Positions 1 through 6,913 of a DNA stretch of 12,069 nt are shown piece after piece; position 1 is the first letter of the stretch; each line of letters opens with the position of its first letter. The DNA comes from JBDHZK01 sp039811865. Its GTDB lineage: Bacteria > Actinomycetota > Actinomycetes > Propionibacteriales > Propionibacteriaceae. The position numbers and the translations under genes are program-made. The stretch is taken from NCBI GenBank assembly GCA_039811865.1, contig JBDHZK010000081.1, positions 1 to 12,069 of the forward strand. The letters are read 5' to 3'. The notes beneath the pieces were generated by a model. That model searched no databases, was not told the DNA's origin, and saw nothing but the letters and a program-made list of their open reading frames with translations.

Positions 1-56
1 GCGCCCTGCTCGCACGAGTAATCACCCAACCGATGGGGCTGATTTGCGCCCCTCGC

Positions 57-85
57 TAGTGACTGTCTGCCCGAATCACTAATGT
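57..85 (+). promoter_or_regulatory. Candidate glp operon promoter with overlapping operator-like inverted repeat
   Basis: TAGTGA at 57-62 and TCACTA at 76-81 form a perfect 6-bp inverted repeat with 13 bases between, so the half-sites lie 19 bp apart, about two helical turns. TAATGT at 80-85 fits the actinobacterial -10 pattern TANNNT, and GTGACT at 59-64 is a weak -35 with a short 15-bp spacer. A further AATCAC half-site lies at 20-25, repeating 74-79. A regulator bound to the repeat would cover the promoter. The arm spacing does not fit CRP/FNR sites. CTGTCTGCC at 63-71 lies 8 bases before the -10, as in PafBC promoters, but matches that box poorly. The start site would be near 92. The regulator is unknown, and the rest of 1-160 holds no gene I can support. 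Confidence 0.4.
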
Positions 86-160
86 GGTCCGCGTCCCGCC
101 AAAGTCGACGGGCTAACACCGCGAGCGCCTCGACGTGGCTGTGAGGAAGGGCTCGCTCCG

Positions 161-1750
161 ATGGGAGGTCCGGTGAGAAAGCTTGAAGCTGACGTCGTGG
201 TGATCGGTGGTGGCTCCACCGGCGCCGGCGTCGTTAGAGATGTGGCGATGCGCGGCTACCGCGCCGTCCTGGTGGACCGCGTCGACCTGGCCCAGGGAAC
301 GTCCGGACGCTTTCACGGCCTGCTGCACTCGGGCGGACGCTACGTGGTCAGCGATCCGCACTCGGCGACCGAATGCGCCGAGGAGAACGCGATCCTCACC
401 CGTATCCAGTCCAACGCCGTCGAGGCCACCGGGGGCTACTTCGTCGCCACCGACGTGGACGACCCCGCCTTCGGCGACAAGTTCCTGGAAGGCGCGAAGG
501 CCACCGGCGTTCCAGCCGAGGAGGTCAGCGTCGCCGAGGTGCTCAAGCGCGAGCCACGGGTGAACCCCAGGATCAGCCGCGCGATCAAGGTGCTGGACGG
601 CTCGGTCGACGGCTGGCAGTTGGTCTGGGGCGCCTGCCGCTCGGCGATGAACTACGGCGCGAAGGTCCTCACCTACCACCGGGTAACCGAGATCAAGCGC
701 GAGAACGACGCCGTCAGCGCGGTCGTCTGCTGGGACGAGAAGGCAGGCGAAGAGGTCGAGATCGGCTGCCGCTTCGTGATCAACTGCGCCGCCGCCTGGG
801 GCGGCCAGGTGGCTGCGATGGCCGGCTGCCCGGACGTCGAGGTCGTCCCCGGCGCCGGGATCATGATCGCCATGAATCACCGGCTGGTGAACAGCGTGGT
901 CAACCGGCTCACCTACCCCGCCGACGGGGACATCCTCGTGCCCGTGCACACCGTCTGCATCATCGGCACCACCGACCAGAAGGCCGACGATCCCGACAAG
1001 CTCGCGATCAGCAAGGAAGAGGTCCAGCAGATGCTGGACTGCGGCGAGATCCTCATCCCCGGGTTCCGCCAGGCGCGCGCGATCCACGCCTGGGCGGGCG
1101 CGCGTCCGTTGGTCAAGGACTCCCGGGTCGGCTCGGGCGACACCCGGCACATGAGCCGCGGCATGTCGATCCTCGACCATTCCACCCGAGACGGTCTGGC
1201 CGGCATGCTCACCATCGCCGGCGGCAAGCTGACCACCTATCGCCTCATGGCCAAGAACGTCGTGGACGTCATGTGCGATCAGATGGGCGAAACGCGTCCC
1301 TGCCGCACCGCAGACGAGCAGTGCCCCGGCGCCGAGGACAAGAAGAACTACCTGGTCACCCATCGCCTGCACGACCGCGAGGAGGATCGCCTCGAAGACC
1401 AGATCCTGTGCGAATGCGAACTGATGAGCCGCCGGATGTTCGTCAAGCTGCTCGAGGAGCAGCCCAACGCGACCTTCGACGACCTGCGCCGCCAGTTGCG
1501 TCTGGGCATGGGACCTTGCCAGGGCGGCTTCTGCTCGATGCGAGCGACCGGTGTCGCGCTCGAGAAGAGCAAGATGAGCATCGACCGCGCCACCGGGCTG
1601 CTGCGCCTGTTCCTGAAGAACCGTTGGATCGGCCTTTGGCCCATCCTGTATGGCGACCAGGTCCGCCAGACCGCCCTGGACGACTGGATCTTCCAAGGCA
1701 CGCTCGACGTCGAGCACCTGCCGCAACCGGAACAGGAGGTCACCCGATGA
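161..1750 (+). CDS. glpA: Anaerobic glycerol-3-phosphate dehydrogenase, catalytic FAD subunit A
   Basis: Oxidises sn-glycerol 3-phosphate to dihydroxyacetone phosphate as the flavin subunit of the GlpABC complex on the inner face of the membrane. The 529 residues compare with about 542 in E. coli GlpA. An N-terminal dinucleotide-binding motif (VVVIGGGSTGAG, from residue 12) is followed by GTSGRFHGLLHSGGRY (about 46-61), typical of GlpA/GlpD enzymes. GGKLTTYRLMA lies near the end of the FAD domain. The C-terminus carries a BFD-like [2Fe-2S] domain with Cys417, Cys419, Cys453 and Cys458 (CEC and CQGGFC); aerobic GlpD lacks this domain, so it supports GlpA. ATG161 has AGGAAGG 10 bases upstream. 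A GTG at 173 with GGAGG 4 bases before it is a possible alternative start that would remove four residues. The stop overlaps the glpB start as ATGA. Confidence 0.95.
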   Translation: MGGPVRKLEADVVVIGGGSTGAGVVRDVAMRGYRAVLVDRVDLAQGTSGRFHGLLHSGGRYVVSDPHSATECAEENAILTRIQSNAVEATGGYFVATDVDDPAFGDKFLEGAKATGVPAEEVSVAEVLKREPRVNPRISRAIKVLDGSVDGWQLVWGACRSAMNYGAKVLTYHRVTEIKRENDAVSAVVCWDEKAGEEVEIGCRFVINCAAAWGGQVAAMAGCPDVEVVPGAGIMIAMNHRLVNSVVNRLTYPADGDILVPVHTVCIIGTTDQKADDPDKLAISKEEVQQMLDCGEILIPGFRQARAIHAWAGARPLVKDSRVGSGDTRHMSRGMSILDHSTRDGLAGMLTIAGGKLTTYRLMAKNVVDVMCDQMGETRPCRTADEQCPGAEDKKNYLVTHRLHDREEDRLEDQILCECELMSRRMFVKLLEEQPNATFDDLRRQLRLGMGPCQGGFCSMRATGVALEKSKMSIDRATGLLRLFLKNRWIGLWPILYGDQVRQTALDDWIFQGTLDVEHLPQPEQEVTR

Positions 1751-2991
1751 GGGACGCCATCGTCGTCGGTGCCGGCGTCGCCGGGCTGGCGGCCGCAGTC
1801 CGACTGGCCGAGGCCGGCAAGACGGTCACCGTGTTGACCAAGGGACTGGGCGGCCTGCAGTTGTCGCAGGGCACCCTGGACATCTTCGGCTACAACCCCG
1901 ACCGGGTCGCCAACCCCCTGGACGCCGTCGCCGCCGCTCCGCAGGGGCACCCCTACCACTTGCTCGGGGCCGACAACGTCCGCGCGGCCGTCGACTGGCT
2001 GGTCGGCGTCGTCGGACCGGAGCTACTGGTCGGCTCCGCGGACGCGAACATCAACCTGCCCACCGCGGTGGGCGCCGTGCGTCCCACCGCCTTCGCGCAG
2101 CCCAGCATGACCGCCGGCGCCTGCGTGGACGGTGCGAAGTTCGCCATCGTCGGGCTGCGCCGGCTGAAGGACTTCTACCCCAAACTGGTGGCCGAAAACC
2201 TGAGCCGGACGACCCTGCCCGACGGCGGCCGCCTGACCGCCCGCCCCGTCCTGATCGACGTCGCCGCCCGCGACGGCGAGATCGACTCGACCGGACTAAC
2301 CTACGCCCGGGCGCTGGACGCCCCGGCGTTGCGCAAGCGGCTGGCTGCGGCGATCGCCGCGCAGTTGGAGGACGGCGAGAGCGTGGGCCTGCCGGCCGTC
2401 CTCGGGTTGAGCGACCCGAACGCCTGGTCGGACATCGCTGCCCAGCTCGGTCGGCCGGTGTTCGAGATCCCGCTGCCGCCGCCGTCCGTCCCGGGCATGC
2501 GGCTGAACACGGCGCTGACGGCGCGGGCCAAGGCGCTCGGCGTCCGGTTCATCATGGGCAACACGGTGCTGAACCCGACGGTGACCGACGGCCGCCTGAC
2601 CTCGCTTGAGGTAAACGCGTCCGGACGTCCCACGCCGTACGAGGGCTCGGCCTTCGTGTTCGCGCCGGGCGGATTCGAAAGCGGCGCGCTCGGCGTCGAC
2701 TCGCACGGCAAGGTGAGCGACACCATCTTGGGGCTGCCGCTCGTCGGCGCGGACGGGGACGACCTGATCTGCGGTGACTATTGGGGTACCAACCAGAGGC
2801 TGTTCTCAGTCGGTCTTGGCACGAACGAACGCGGCGTCGTCGTCAACGCGGATGGCGCACCGGTCTACGAGAACCTCTACGCCGCTGGCGGCGTCCTGGC
2901 CGGCGCGGTTCGCTGGCGCGAAAAGTCGGGTGAGGGCATCGCCATCGCGAGCGCCGTCCGCGCTGCCGACGCAATCATTGGGGAGGCGTGA
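1747..2991 (+). CDS. glpB: Anaerobic glycerol-3-phosphate dehydrogenase subunit B
   Basis: GlpB is the second flavoprotein of the GlpABC complex and passes electrons from GlpA toward the membrane side. The product is 414 residues (E. coli GlpB about 419). It opens with a Rossmann FAD motif (AIVVGAGVAGLAAAVRLAEAG), followed by GLGGLQLSQGTLDIFGY, a GlpB hallmark that corresponds to the SSGSLDLL stretch in E. coli. The C-terminus (YAAGGVLAGAVRWREKSGEG) is the usual second FAD contact. The frame is open far upstream inside glpA, but ATG1747 is the start: AGGAGGT lies at 1734-1740, six bases before it, and the ATG overlaps the glpA stop by four bases, as expected for translational coupling. Its stop shares one base with the glpC ATG. 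Confidence 0.94.
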   Translation: MRDAIVVGAGVAGLAAAVRLAEAGKTVTVLTKGLGGLQLSQGTLDIFGYNPDRVANPLDAVAAAPQGHPYHLLGADNVRAAVDWLVGVVGPELLVGSADANINLPTAVGAVRPTAFAQPSMTAGACVDGAKFAIVGLRRLKDFYPKLVAENLSRTTLPDGGRLTARPVLIDVAARDGEIDSTGLTYARALDAPALRKRLAAAIAAQLEDGESVGLPAVLGLSDPNAWSDIAAQLGRPVFEIPLPPPSVPGMRLNTALTARAKALGVRFIMGNTVLNPTVTDGRLTSLEVNASGRPTPYEGSAFVFAPGGFESGALGVDSHGKVSDTILGLPLVGADGDDLICGDYWGTNQRLFSVGLGTNERGVVVNADGAPVYENLYAAGGVLAGAVRWREKSGEGIAIASAVRAADAIIGEA

Positions 2992-4220
2992 TGTCTGTAA
3001 GCGAGCACATGCACGATGCGCTGATGCGGGCCAGCCTGGATCACTGCGTGAAGTGCACGATCTGCGAGACGGCTTGCCCCGTCTCCGCGGTGACGACGAA
3101 GTTCCCTGGGCCGAAGTTCGTCGGCCCGCAGGCGGAGCGGTACCGCAACGGTGAGTCCGTCGACCACTCTGTCGACTACTGCTCGTCCTGCGGCACGTGC
3201 ACGCTGGTCTGCCCGCAGGGCGTCAACATCGCCGAACTGAACTCCATCGCCCGGGCGGTGATGAAGGAACAGAACAAGATGCCGGTCCGCGACCAACTGA
3301 TCAGCCGGACGACCCTGATGGGCATGGCGATGACACCGGTTGCGCCGGTGGCCAACGCCGCCTTGTCGATCAAGCCGCTGCGGACGCTGGTCGAAAAGGC
3401 GATCGGCATCCACCGAAACGCTCCGATGCCGACCGCGCACACCCAGACGTTGGCGGGCTGGTTGAAGAAGCGGCCGAAGCCGGTGAAGGCGCCCACCCGC
3501 GGGCCGATCGTCTACTTCCACGGCTGCGCCGGCGGGTACTTCGAGGTGGAGACGTCCAAGAAGACCGTCGAGGTGCTGGAGTACCTGGGCTATGAGGTGC
3601 TCGTTCCGAAGCAGGGTTGCTGCGGACTGGCGCAGCAGTCGAACGGCCTGTTCGAAGAGGGCACCAAGTCGGTCATCAAGCTGTGCGAGCAGTTGCGCGC
3701 GGCTGGACGCGACCTCACCATCGTCTCCAGCTCGGGCTCGTGCACGGGGATGCTCAAGCGCGAGGCGCACGAGATCATGGGCGTGGACGACCCCAAGCTG
3801 CTTGATGTCGGCACCCGCATCCGCGAGTTGTCGGAGTTCCTGATGGAGCTGTACGACGCGGGCGAGCTCCCGACCGATTTCAAGCGCATTGAGACGACCG
3901 TCTGTTACCACGCCCCCTGCCAGCTGAAGAGCCAGGGCATGGGGCAGCCGGCGGCGGAATTGCTGCGCCTGATTCCGGGCGTGACGATCGTCGAGTCGGG
4001 CGCGACCTGCTGCGGTATCGCCGGCACCTACGGGCTGAAGAAGGAGAAGTACGACATCGCCCAGGCTGTCGGCAAGCCGCTGTTCGACAAGGTCCTCGAG
4101 ACCAACAAGGACCTCGCCCTGTGCGACACCGAGACCTGTCGCTGGCAGATCACCAACTCCACCGGCGTTCGCACCGAGCACCCGATCTGGCTCGTTCACA
4201 AGGCCTACGGGCTGTCCTGA
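2991..4220 (+). CDS. glpC: Anaerobic glycerol-3-phosphate dehydrogenase iron-sulfur subunit C
   Basis: GlpC tethers GlpAB to the membrane and relays electrons to the quinone (menaquinone in most actinobacteria). The 409 residues have two ferredoxin-type [4Fe-4S] motifs, Cys19/22/25/29-Pro and Cys64/67/70/74-Pro, followed by two CCG (heterodisulfide-reductase-like) modules: Cys179 with Cys210-Cys211, and Cys310 with Cys340-Cys341. CCGIAGTYGLKKE and the ending TETCRWQI...EHPIWL closely follow E. coli GlpC (396 residues). No transmembrane helix is evident, as for other GlpC proteins. ATG2991 is preferred over the in-frame GTG2988 because GGAGG at 2982-2986 would be only one base from the GTG; ATG3009 is a less likely later start. 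It is the last gene of the operon, followed by a strong hairpin. Confidence 0.95.
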   Translation: MSVSEHMHDALMRASLDHCVKCTICETACPVSAVTTKFPGPKFVGPQAERYRNGESVDHSVDYCSSCGTCTLVCPQGVNIAELNSIARAVMKEQNKMPVRDQLISRTTLMGMAMTPVAPVANAALSIKPLRTLVEKAIGIHRNAPMPTAHTQTLAGWLKKRPKPVKAPTRGPIVYFHGCAGGYFEVETSKKTVEVLEYLGYEVLVPKQGCCGLAQQSNGLFEEGTKSVIKLCEQLRAAGRDLTIVSSSGSCTGMLKREAHEIMGVDDPKLLDVGTRIRELSEFLMELYDAGELPTDFKRIETTVCYHAPCQLKSQGMGQPAAELLRLIPGVTIVESGATCCGIAGTYGLKKEKYDIAQAVGKPLFDKVLETNKDLALCDTETCRWQITNSTGVRTEHPIWLVHKAYGLS

Positions 4221-4246
4221 GTCCACCAGCACGACGTCCCCAGTTG

Positions 4247-4283
4247 CCGCACTTCGCGCCTGTCCAGGAGGCGCGAAGTGCGG
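4247..4283. terminator. Bidirectional hairpin terminator between glpC and the convergent lipoprotein gene
   Basis: CCGCACTTCGCGCC (4247-4260) and GGCGCGAAGTGCGG (4270-4283) are perfect reverse complements, giving a 14-bp stem with a 9-base loop. It starts 26 bases after the glpC stop and ends 49 bases from the stop of the facing gene, so it can serve both strands. There is no clear T-run on either side, which is common for actinobacterial hairpin terminators. It could instead be a copy of a dispersed palindromic repeat. Confidence 0.75.
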
Positions 4284-4332
4284 TCCTTAGCGGGACGTGC
4301 CCGTCCGGTCTGGCGAGGCCCACGGCCGCCGG

Positions 4333-5040
4333 TCAGGCCAGGACCACCTTCTCCTTCGAGATGAAGAAGTGCGCGCCGGTGTTGGTATTGGTGCAGGTCA
4401 GCCCGACGGACGCCATCGAGCAGCGGTAGACCCCCACCTTCAGGGTCTGCCCGTAGGCCAACACCGCCAGCGTCTTGCCGAACTTGTCTACCGTCGGGCC
4501 GGATGCCGCATGCCACTTCACGTATTCGTTGTCGGAGCGCACCTGCGCCAACTCCAGGATCGAGTCGCTGACGCAACCTGGAACGGCCTTTCCGGTGTCG
4601 TTGAGAGCGACGGTGGAGCCGTAGTCGAACTCGCAGTCGGCTGGCTTCGGCAGCTTCCAGTCGTGCTCTCCGTAGAAGTCGCAGCGGACGCCCCCGCTGC
4701 CGCCGTCGTCTGGGAACATCGCGCAGTCGATCCGCCCGGACGGGCTGACGAAGCCGGCCCGCTCGGCCTCGATGACGCTCTGGCCGGGAGTCTGCCCACC
4801 AGAAGAAGACTGCGACGGCGTTGCTGGGTTCGTCCGCACGCCGGTCGCGGTTGGCCCCGCGGTGGGCAACGAGGAGGGCAAGGCAGCCGTCGGCTGGGCT
4901 GGGCCGACTCCCGTAGGCGCAGATGACGAGGCCGTCGTGGTCGGGTTCGGCTCGGGCACGGCGACCCGCTGCGCCGAACAGCCACACAACGCGACCAGCG
5001 CCGCCGCGGCCGCGCCGCAGATCCTCCACTCGTGGTTCAC
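4333..5040 (-). CDS. Secreted lipoprotein with DUF6636-like C-terminal domain
   Basis: The product is 235 residues. A short basic N-terminus, a hydrophobic Ala-rich segment (about 9-20) and the lipobox LCGC (18-21) predict cleavage before Cys21 and lipid anchoring on the outer face of the membrane. Residues about 28-90 are a Pro/Thr/Ser/Ala/Gly-rich linker. The folded part, about 96-235, has six cysteines (106, 120, 136, 156, 207, 216) that could form three disulfides, and a pattern typical of DUF6636 proteins as I remember them: FVSPSGRIDC, VRCDFYGEHDW, a C...YG...G...C middle, then YRCSM..VGLTCTNTNTGAHFFISKE. Function is unknown. The start is a GTG at 5038-5040 with only a weak ribosome site. 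It faces glpC convergently and is divergent from the HAD gene across a dyad-rich 225-bp region. Confidence 0.8.
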   Translation of the reverse strand: MNHEWRICGAAAAALVALCGCSAQRVAVPEPNPTTTASSSAPTGVGPAQPTAALPSSLPTAGPTATGVRTNPATPSQSSSGGQTPGQSVIEAERAGFVSPSGRIDCAMFPDDGGSGGVRCDFYGEHDWKLPKPADCEFDYGSTVALNDTGKAVPGCVSDSILELAQVRSDNEYVKWHAASGPTVDKFGKTLAVLAYGQTLKVGVYRCSMASVGLTCTNTNTGAHFFISKEKVVLA

Positions 5041-5087
5041 GAGTCCAGCATTCCCGTCCGGAAGGCCATCGCGATCGTGAGCCGTTC

Positions 5088-5113
5088 ATCCGGGCCGATT
5101 ATTCGGTCCGGAT
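5088..5113. promoter_or_regulatory. 26-bp palindromic element over candidate -10 box of the lipoprotein gene
   Basis: The 11-base arms ATCCGGGCCGA (5088-5098) and TCGGTCCGGAT (5103-5113) match at 10 of 11 positions around a TTAT centre. The sole exception is G5094 opposite T5107. On the minus strand, AATAAT at 5103-5098 is one base off the TATAAT -10 consensus and lies in the centre of the dyad, about 60 bases before the GTG start; no good -35 is visible. The arrangement suits a repressor operator over the lipoprotein promoter, or a hairpin in its 5' leader. The binding factor is unknown. Confidence 0.45.
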
Positions 5114-5144
5114 CAGCCCCCTCTTCGTCGAGCAGCGCACCCAA

Positions 5145-5236
5145 AGCGTGAAAACGTGCGGCGGAACGACAACTGAACCGGCCGTTGCGCCTCAGCGGAG
5201 CACCCGCGCGCTCATTGCGCCGCACGTTTCCACGCT
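5145..5236. repeat. Inverted repeat pair with 19-bp arms in the divergent intergenic region
   Basis: The arms AGCGTGAAAACGTGCGGCG (5145-5163) and CGCCGCACGTTTCCACGCT (5218-5236) are reverse complements at 18 of 19 positions, the exception being A5151. Pairing continues imperfectly inward to 5169/5212, leaving a loop of about 42 bases. The core CGCCGCACGTTT occurs a third time, exactly, at 6968-6979. The arms point toward the two divergent genes, with the right arm ending 29 bases before the HAD ATG. Possible roles are a pair of operators, a looped regulatory site, or a REP-like dispersed repeat. Confidence 0.6.
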
Positions 5237-5253
5237 CGCCGGCATCCAGCCGC

Positions 5254-5259
5254 CACAAT
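5254..5259 (+). promoter_or_regulatory. Candidate -10 box for leaderless transcription of the HAD gene
   Basis: CACAAT lies exactly 12 to 7 bases before the ATG at 5266, the spacing expected if transcription starts on the A of the ATG. It matches 4 of 6 bases of TATAAT but lacks the first T. No convincing -35 is seen. The only ribosome-site-like bases (GAGG at 5260-5263) are two bases from the ATG, too close to act, which favours a leaderless start. Confidence 0.35.
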
Positions 5260-5265
5260 GAGGCC

Positions 5266-5931
5266 ATGAGCCACGCGGACGCCGTCGTCTTCGACCTGGA
5301 CGGGACCCTGATCGACACCGAACCCCTATGGGACGAGGTCCGCCGCGACCTCGCCGCGCAGGACGGGGTCGACTGGCCGCCCGAGGCCACCCGGGCGATG
5401 ATGGGGATGAGCACTCCGGAGTGGTCGGGCTACCTGGCCGATGTGGTCGGCCTCAGGGGCGACGCGGACGACTGCGCCCGCCGCACCATCGAGGGACTGG
5501 CCGCCCGCTATCGCAAGGATCTCCCGTTGCGTCCCGGAGCTGTCGAGGCCGTGGAGCGGATGGCCGCCCGTGGCCCGGTCGGTTTGGCGACGTCCTCACC
5601 GAGGCTGCTGATCGATGCGATCGTCTCCGCCCTACACCTTGAGGACGCCTTCGCGGTAACGGTTTCGAGCGAGGAGGTCGAGCGTGGCAAACCCGCTCCG
5701 GACGTCTATCTCGAGGCCTGCCGCCGACTGGGAGCCGTCCCCGCCCGCAGCGTCGCCGTCGAGGACTCCCACGCCGGGATCGGCTCTGCCGCCGCGGCCG
5801 GAATGGCGGTGGTGGCCTTCCCGCACGAATTCGAGACCCCCAACGAGGCGACCCTGGCGCAGGCTGCCGCCGTCATTGCGTCCCTGGACGAACTGACGCC
5901 CGAGCTCGTCGATCGCATCGCGGGGGCCTGA
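5266..5931 (+). CDS. HAD-superfamily phosphatase, subfamily IA, beta-phosphoglucomutase/Gph-like
   Basis: A 221-residue cytosolic hydrolase with all HAD motifs: I, FDLDGTL with the Asp10 nucleophile and Asp12 acid/base; II, Ser110 in LATSSP; III, Lys142 in RGKPAPDVYL; IV, Glu166-Asp167 in VEDSHAG. A helical cap lies between motif I and about residue 85, as in subfamily IA. Relatives dephosphorylate small sugar or glycolate phosphates, or isomerise beta-glucose 1-phosphate; the substrate here cannot be read from sequence. The frame is open upstream to about 5185, but ATG5266 is chosen because the DLDGT motif then falls at the normal distance from the N-terminus and a leaderless-type -10 precedes it. 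Its stop is two bases before the next ATG, so it is probably co-translated with the LigD-type polymerase gene. Confidence 0.88.
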   Translation: MSHADAVVFDLDGTLIDTEPLWDEVRRDLAAQDGVDWPPEATRAMMGMSTPEWSGYLADVVGLRGDADDCARRTIEGLAARYRKDLPLRPGAVEAVERMAARGPVGLATSSPRLLIDAIVSALHLEDAFAVTVSSEEVERGKPAPDVYLEACRRLGAVPARSVAVEDSHAGIGSAAAAGMAVVAFPHEFETPNEATLAQAAAVIASLDELTPELVDRIAGA

Positions 5932-5933
5932 TC

Positions 5934-6887
5934 ATGCCCAGCTCACCCCCGGCAGCCGAGTTGGAGGTGGGCCAGCGCGTCGTCCGAATCACCAACCCGG
6001 ATCGCGTCTATTTCCCCGATCACGGTTGGACGAAGCTGGACGTCGCCAACTACTACCTCGCCGTGGGCGAGGGAATCGTCCGCGCCCTGCGGAACCGGCC
6101 GACGATGCTGCATCGCTTCCCCACCGGCCTGCCCGGGGGCAAGGTCCACCAAAAGCGCCTGCCCTCCGGCGCGCCACCCTGGATCGAAACCGTCCAGCTC
6201 TACTTCCCGCGCTTCGGCCGCACCGCCAACGAGCTCTGCGTCACCGAGTTGGCCAGCGTGATCTGGGCGGTGCAGATGTCGAGCGTGGAGTTCCATCCCT
6301 GGAACTCCCGCCGGGACGACCCCGAGAAACCCGACGAGTGGCGGATCGACCTCGACCCCGGCCCGCTCGTCCGGTTCGAGACAGTTGTCCGGACGGCCCG
6401 CGTGGTCGAGGAGATTCTCGCCGAGCTGGGCATCACCGGCTACCCCAAAACCTCCGGCGGCAAGGGACTGCACGTGTACGTCCGGATCGTCCCCGCGTGG
6501 GGGCACCGAGTCGTCCGCCGCGCGGCGTTGGCGTTCGCCCGCGAAGTCGAGCGCCGCCTGCCGGACGACGTCACCACCGCCTGGTGGCGCAAGGACCGAG
6601 ATCCCCACCAGGTCTTCGTCGACTACAACCAGAACGCCCGCGATCACACCATCGCCTGCGCCTACTCGCTGCGCGGCGTCCCGGATGCGCTGGTGTCGAC
6701 CCCCTTCACCTGGCCGGAACTGGACGACATCGACCCGCGTGAGTTCACCTTGGCCACCGTCCCGGCTCGGTTCGCGGCCATCGGCGACCCGGCGGCCGGC
6801 ATCGACGACGTCGCATTCGGCCTGGACACCCTGCTCGAGTGGGCCGACCGCGACGGTCTTCCCGACGAACACGCAGACCGGTCCTAG
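5934..6887 (+). CDS. Stand-alone LigD-type polymerase/primase domain protein
   Basis: A 317-residue protein matching the polymerase domain of bacterial NHEJ ligase D (archaeo-eukaryotic primase fold), here without ligase or 3'-phosphoesterase domains. Visible landmarks: ITNPDRVYFP near the N-terminus, TMLHRFPTG and FHQK-like VHQKR (about 57-75), His121 in SVEFHPWNSR, the metal-binding pair Asp139 and Asp141 in RIDLDPGP, the nucleotide-binding loop PKTSGGKGLHVYV (171-183) and the third metal Asp230 in VFVDYNQN. All catalytic residues known from mycobacterial LigD polymerase domains are present, so an active gap-filling or primase-polymerase enzyme is expected. Mycobacterial stand-alone relatives are called PolD1/PolD2 (Prim-PolC). 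No Ku or ligase gene lies in the window. ATG5934 follows the HAD stop by two bases with little ribosome site, which suggests coupling. Confidence 0.9.
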   Translation: MPSSPPAAELEVGQRVVRITNPDRVYFPDHGWTKLDVANYYLAVGEGIVRALRNRPTMLHRFPTGLPGGKVHQKRLPSGAPPWIETVQLYFPRFGRTANELCVTELASVIWAVQMSSVEFHPWNSRRDDPEKPDEWRIDLDPGPLVRFETVVRTARVVEEILAELGITGYPKTSGGKGLHVYVRIVPAWGHRVVRRAALAFAREVERRLPDDVTTAWWRKDRDPHQVFVDYNQNARDHTIACAYSLRGVPDALVSTPFTWPELDDIDPREFTLATVPARFAAIGDPAAGIDDVAFGLDTLLEWADRDGLPDEHADRS

Positions 6888-6913
6888 TGTGGGGACGACC
6901 CGTCGGCGAGCTC

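Noticed and set aside
57..81. CRP/FNR-type site upstream of glpA
   Set aside because: Half-sites resemble TGTGA/TCACA, but the 13-base gap does not fit the usual 6- or 4-base gap.
113..1726. Long minus-strand open frame (537 codons) opposite glpA
   Set aside because: A GC-bias shadow: Ala/Gly/Asp/Val/His-rich low-complexity composition, no recognisable domain, and the opposite strand encodes a clear GlpA.
373..1746. Upstream extension of the glpB frame inside glpA
   Set aside because: Arg/Gly-rich composition typical of a wrong frame; ATG1747 has an ideal ribosome site and the FAD motif follows at once.
2877..4232. Minus-strand open frame (451 codons) opposite glpC
   Set aside because: Shadow of glpC with no motifs; glpC carries all family cysteines on the plus strand.
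4205..5089. Alternative minus-strand frame over the lipoprotein gene
   Set aside because: Arg-rich wrong-frame composition; the 4333-5040 frame has a signal peptide, lipobox and conserved-looking cysteine pattern.
5168..5172. Second PafBC-like box (TTGTC on the minus strand)
   Set aside because: The bases after TTGTC match poorly and no TANNNT lies 8 bases beyond the box.
5943..6872. Minus-strand open frame opposite the LigD-type polymerase
   Set aside because: No domain, Gly/Val/Asp-rich shadow composition; the plus strand shows all polymerase catalytic motifs.
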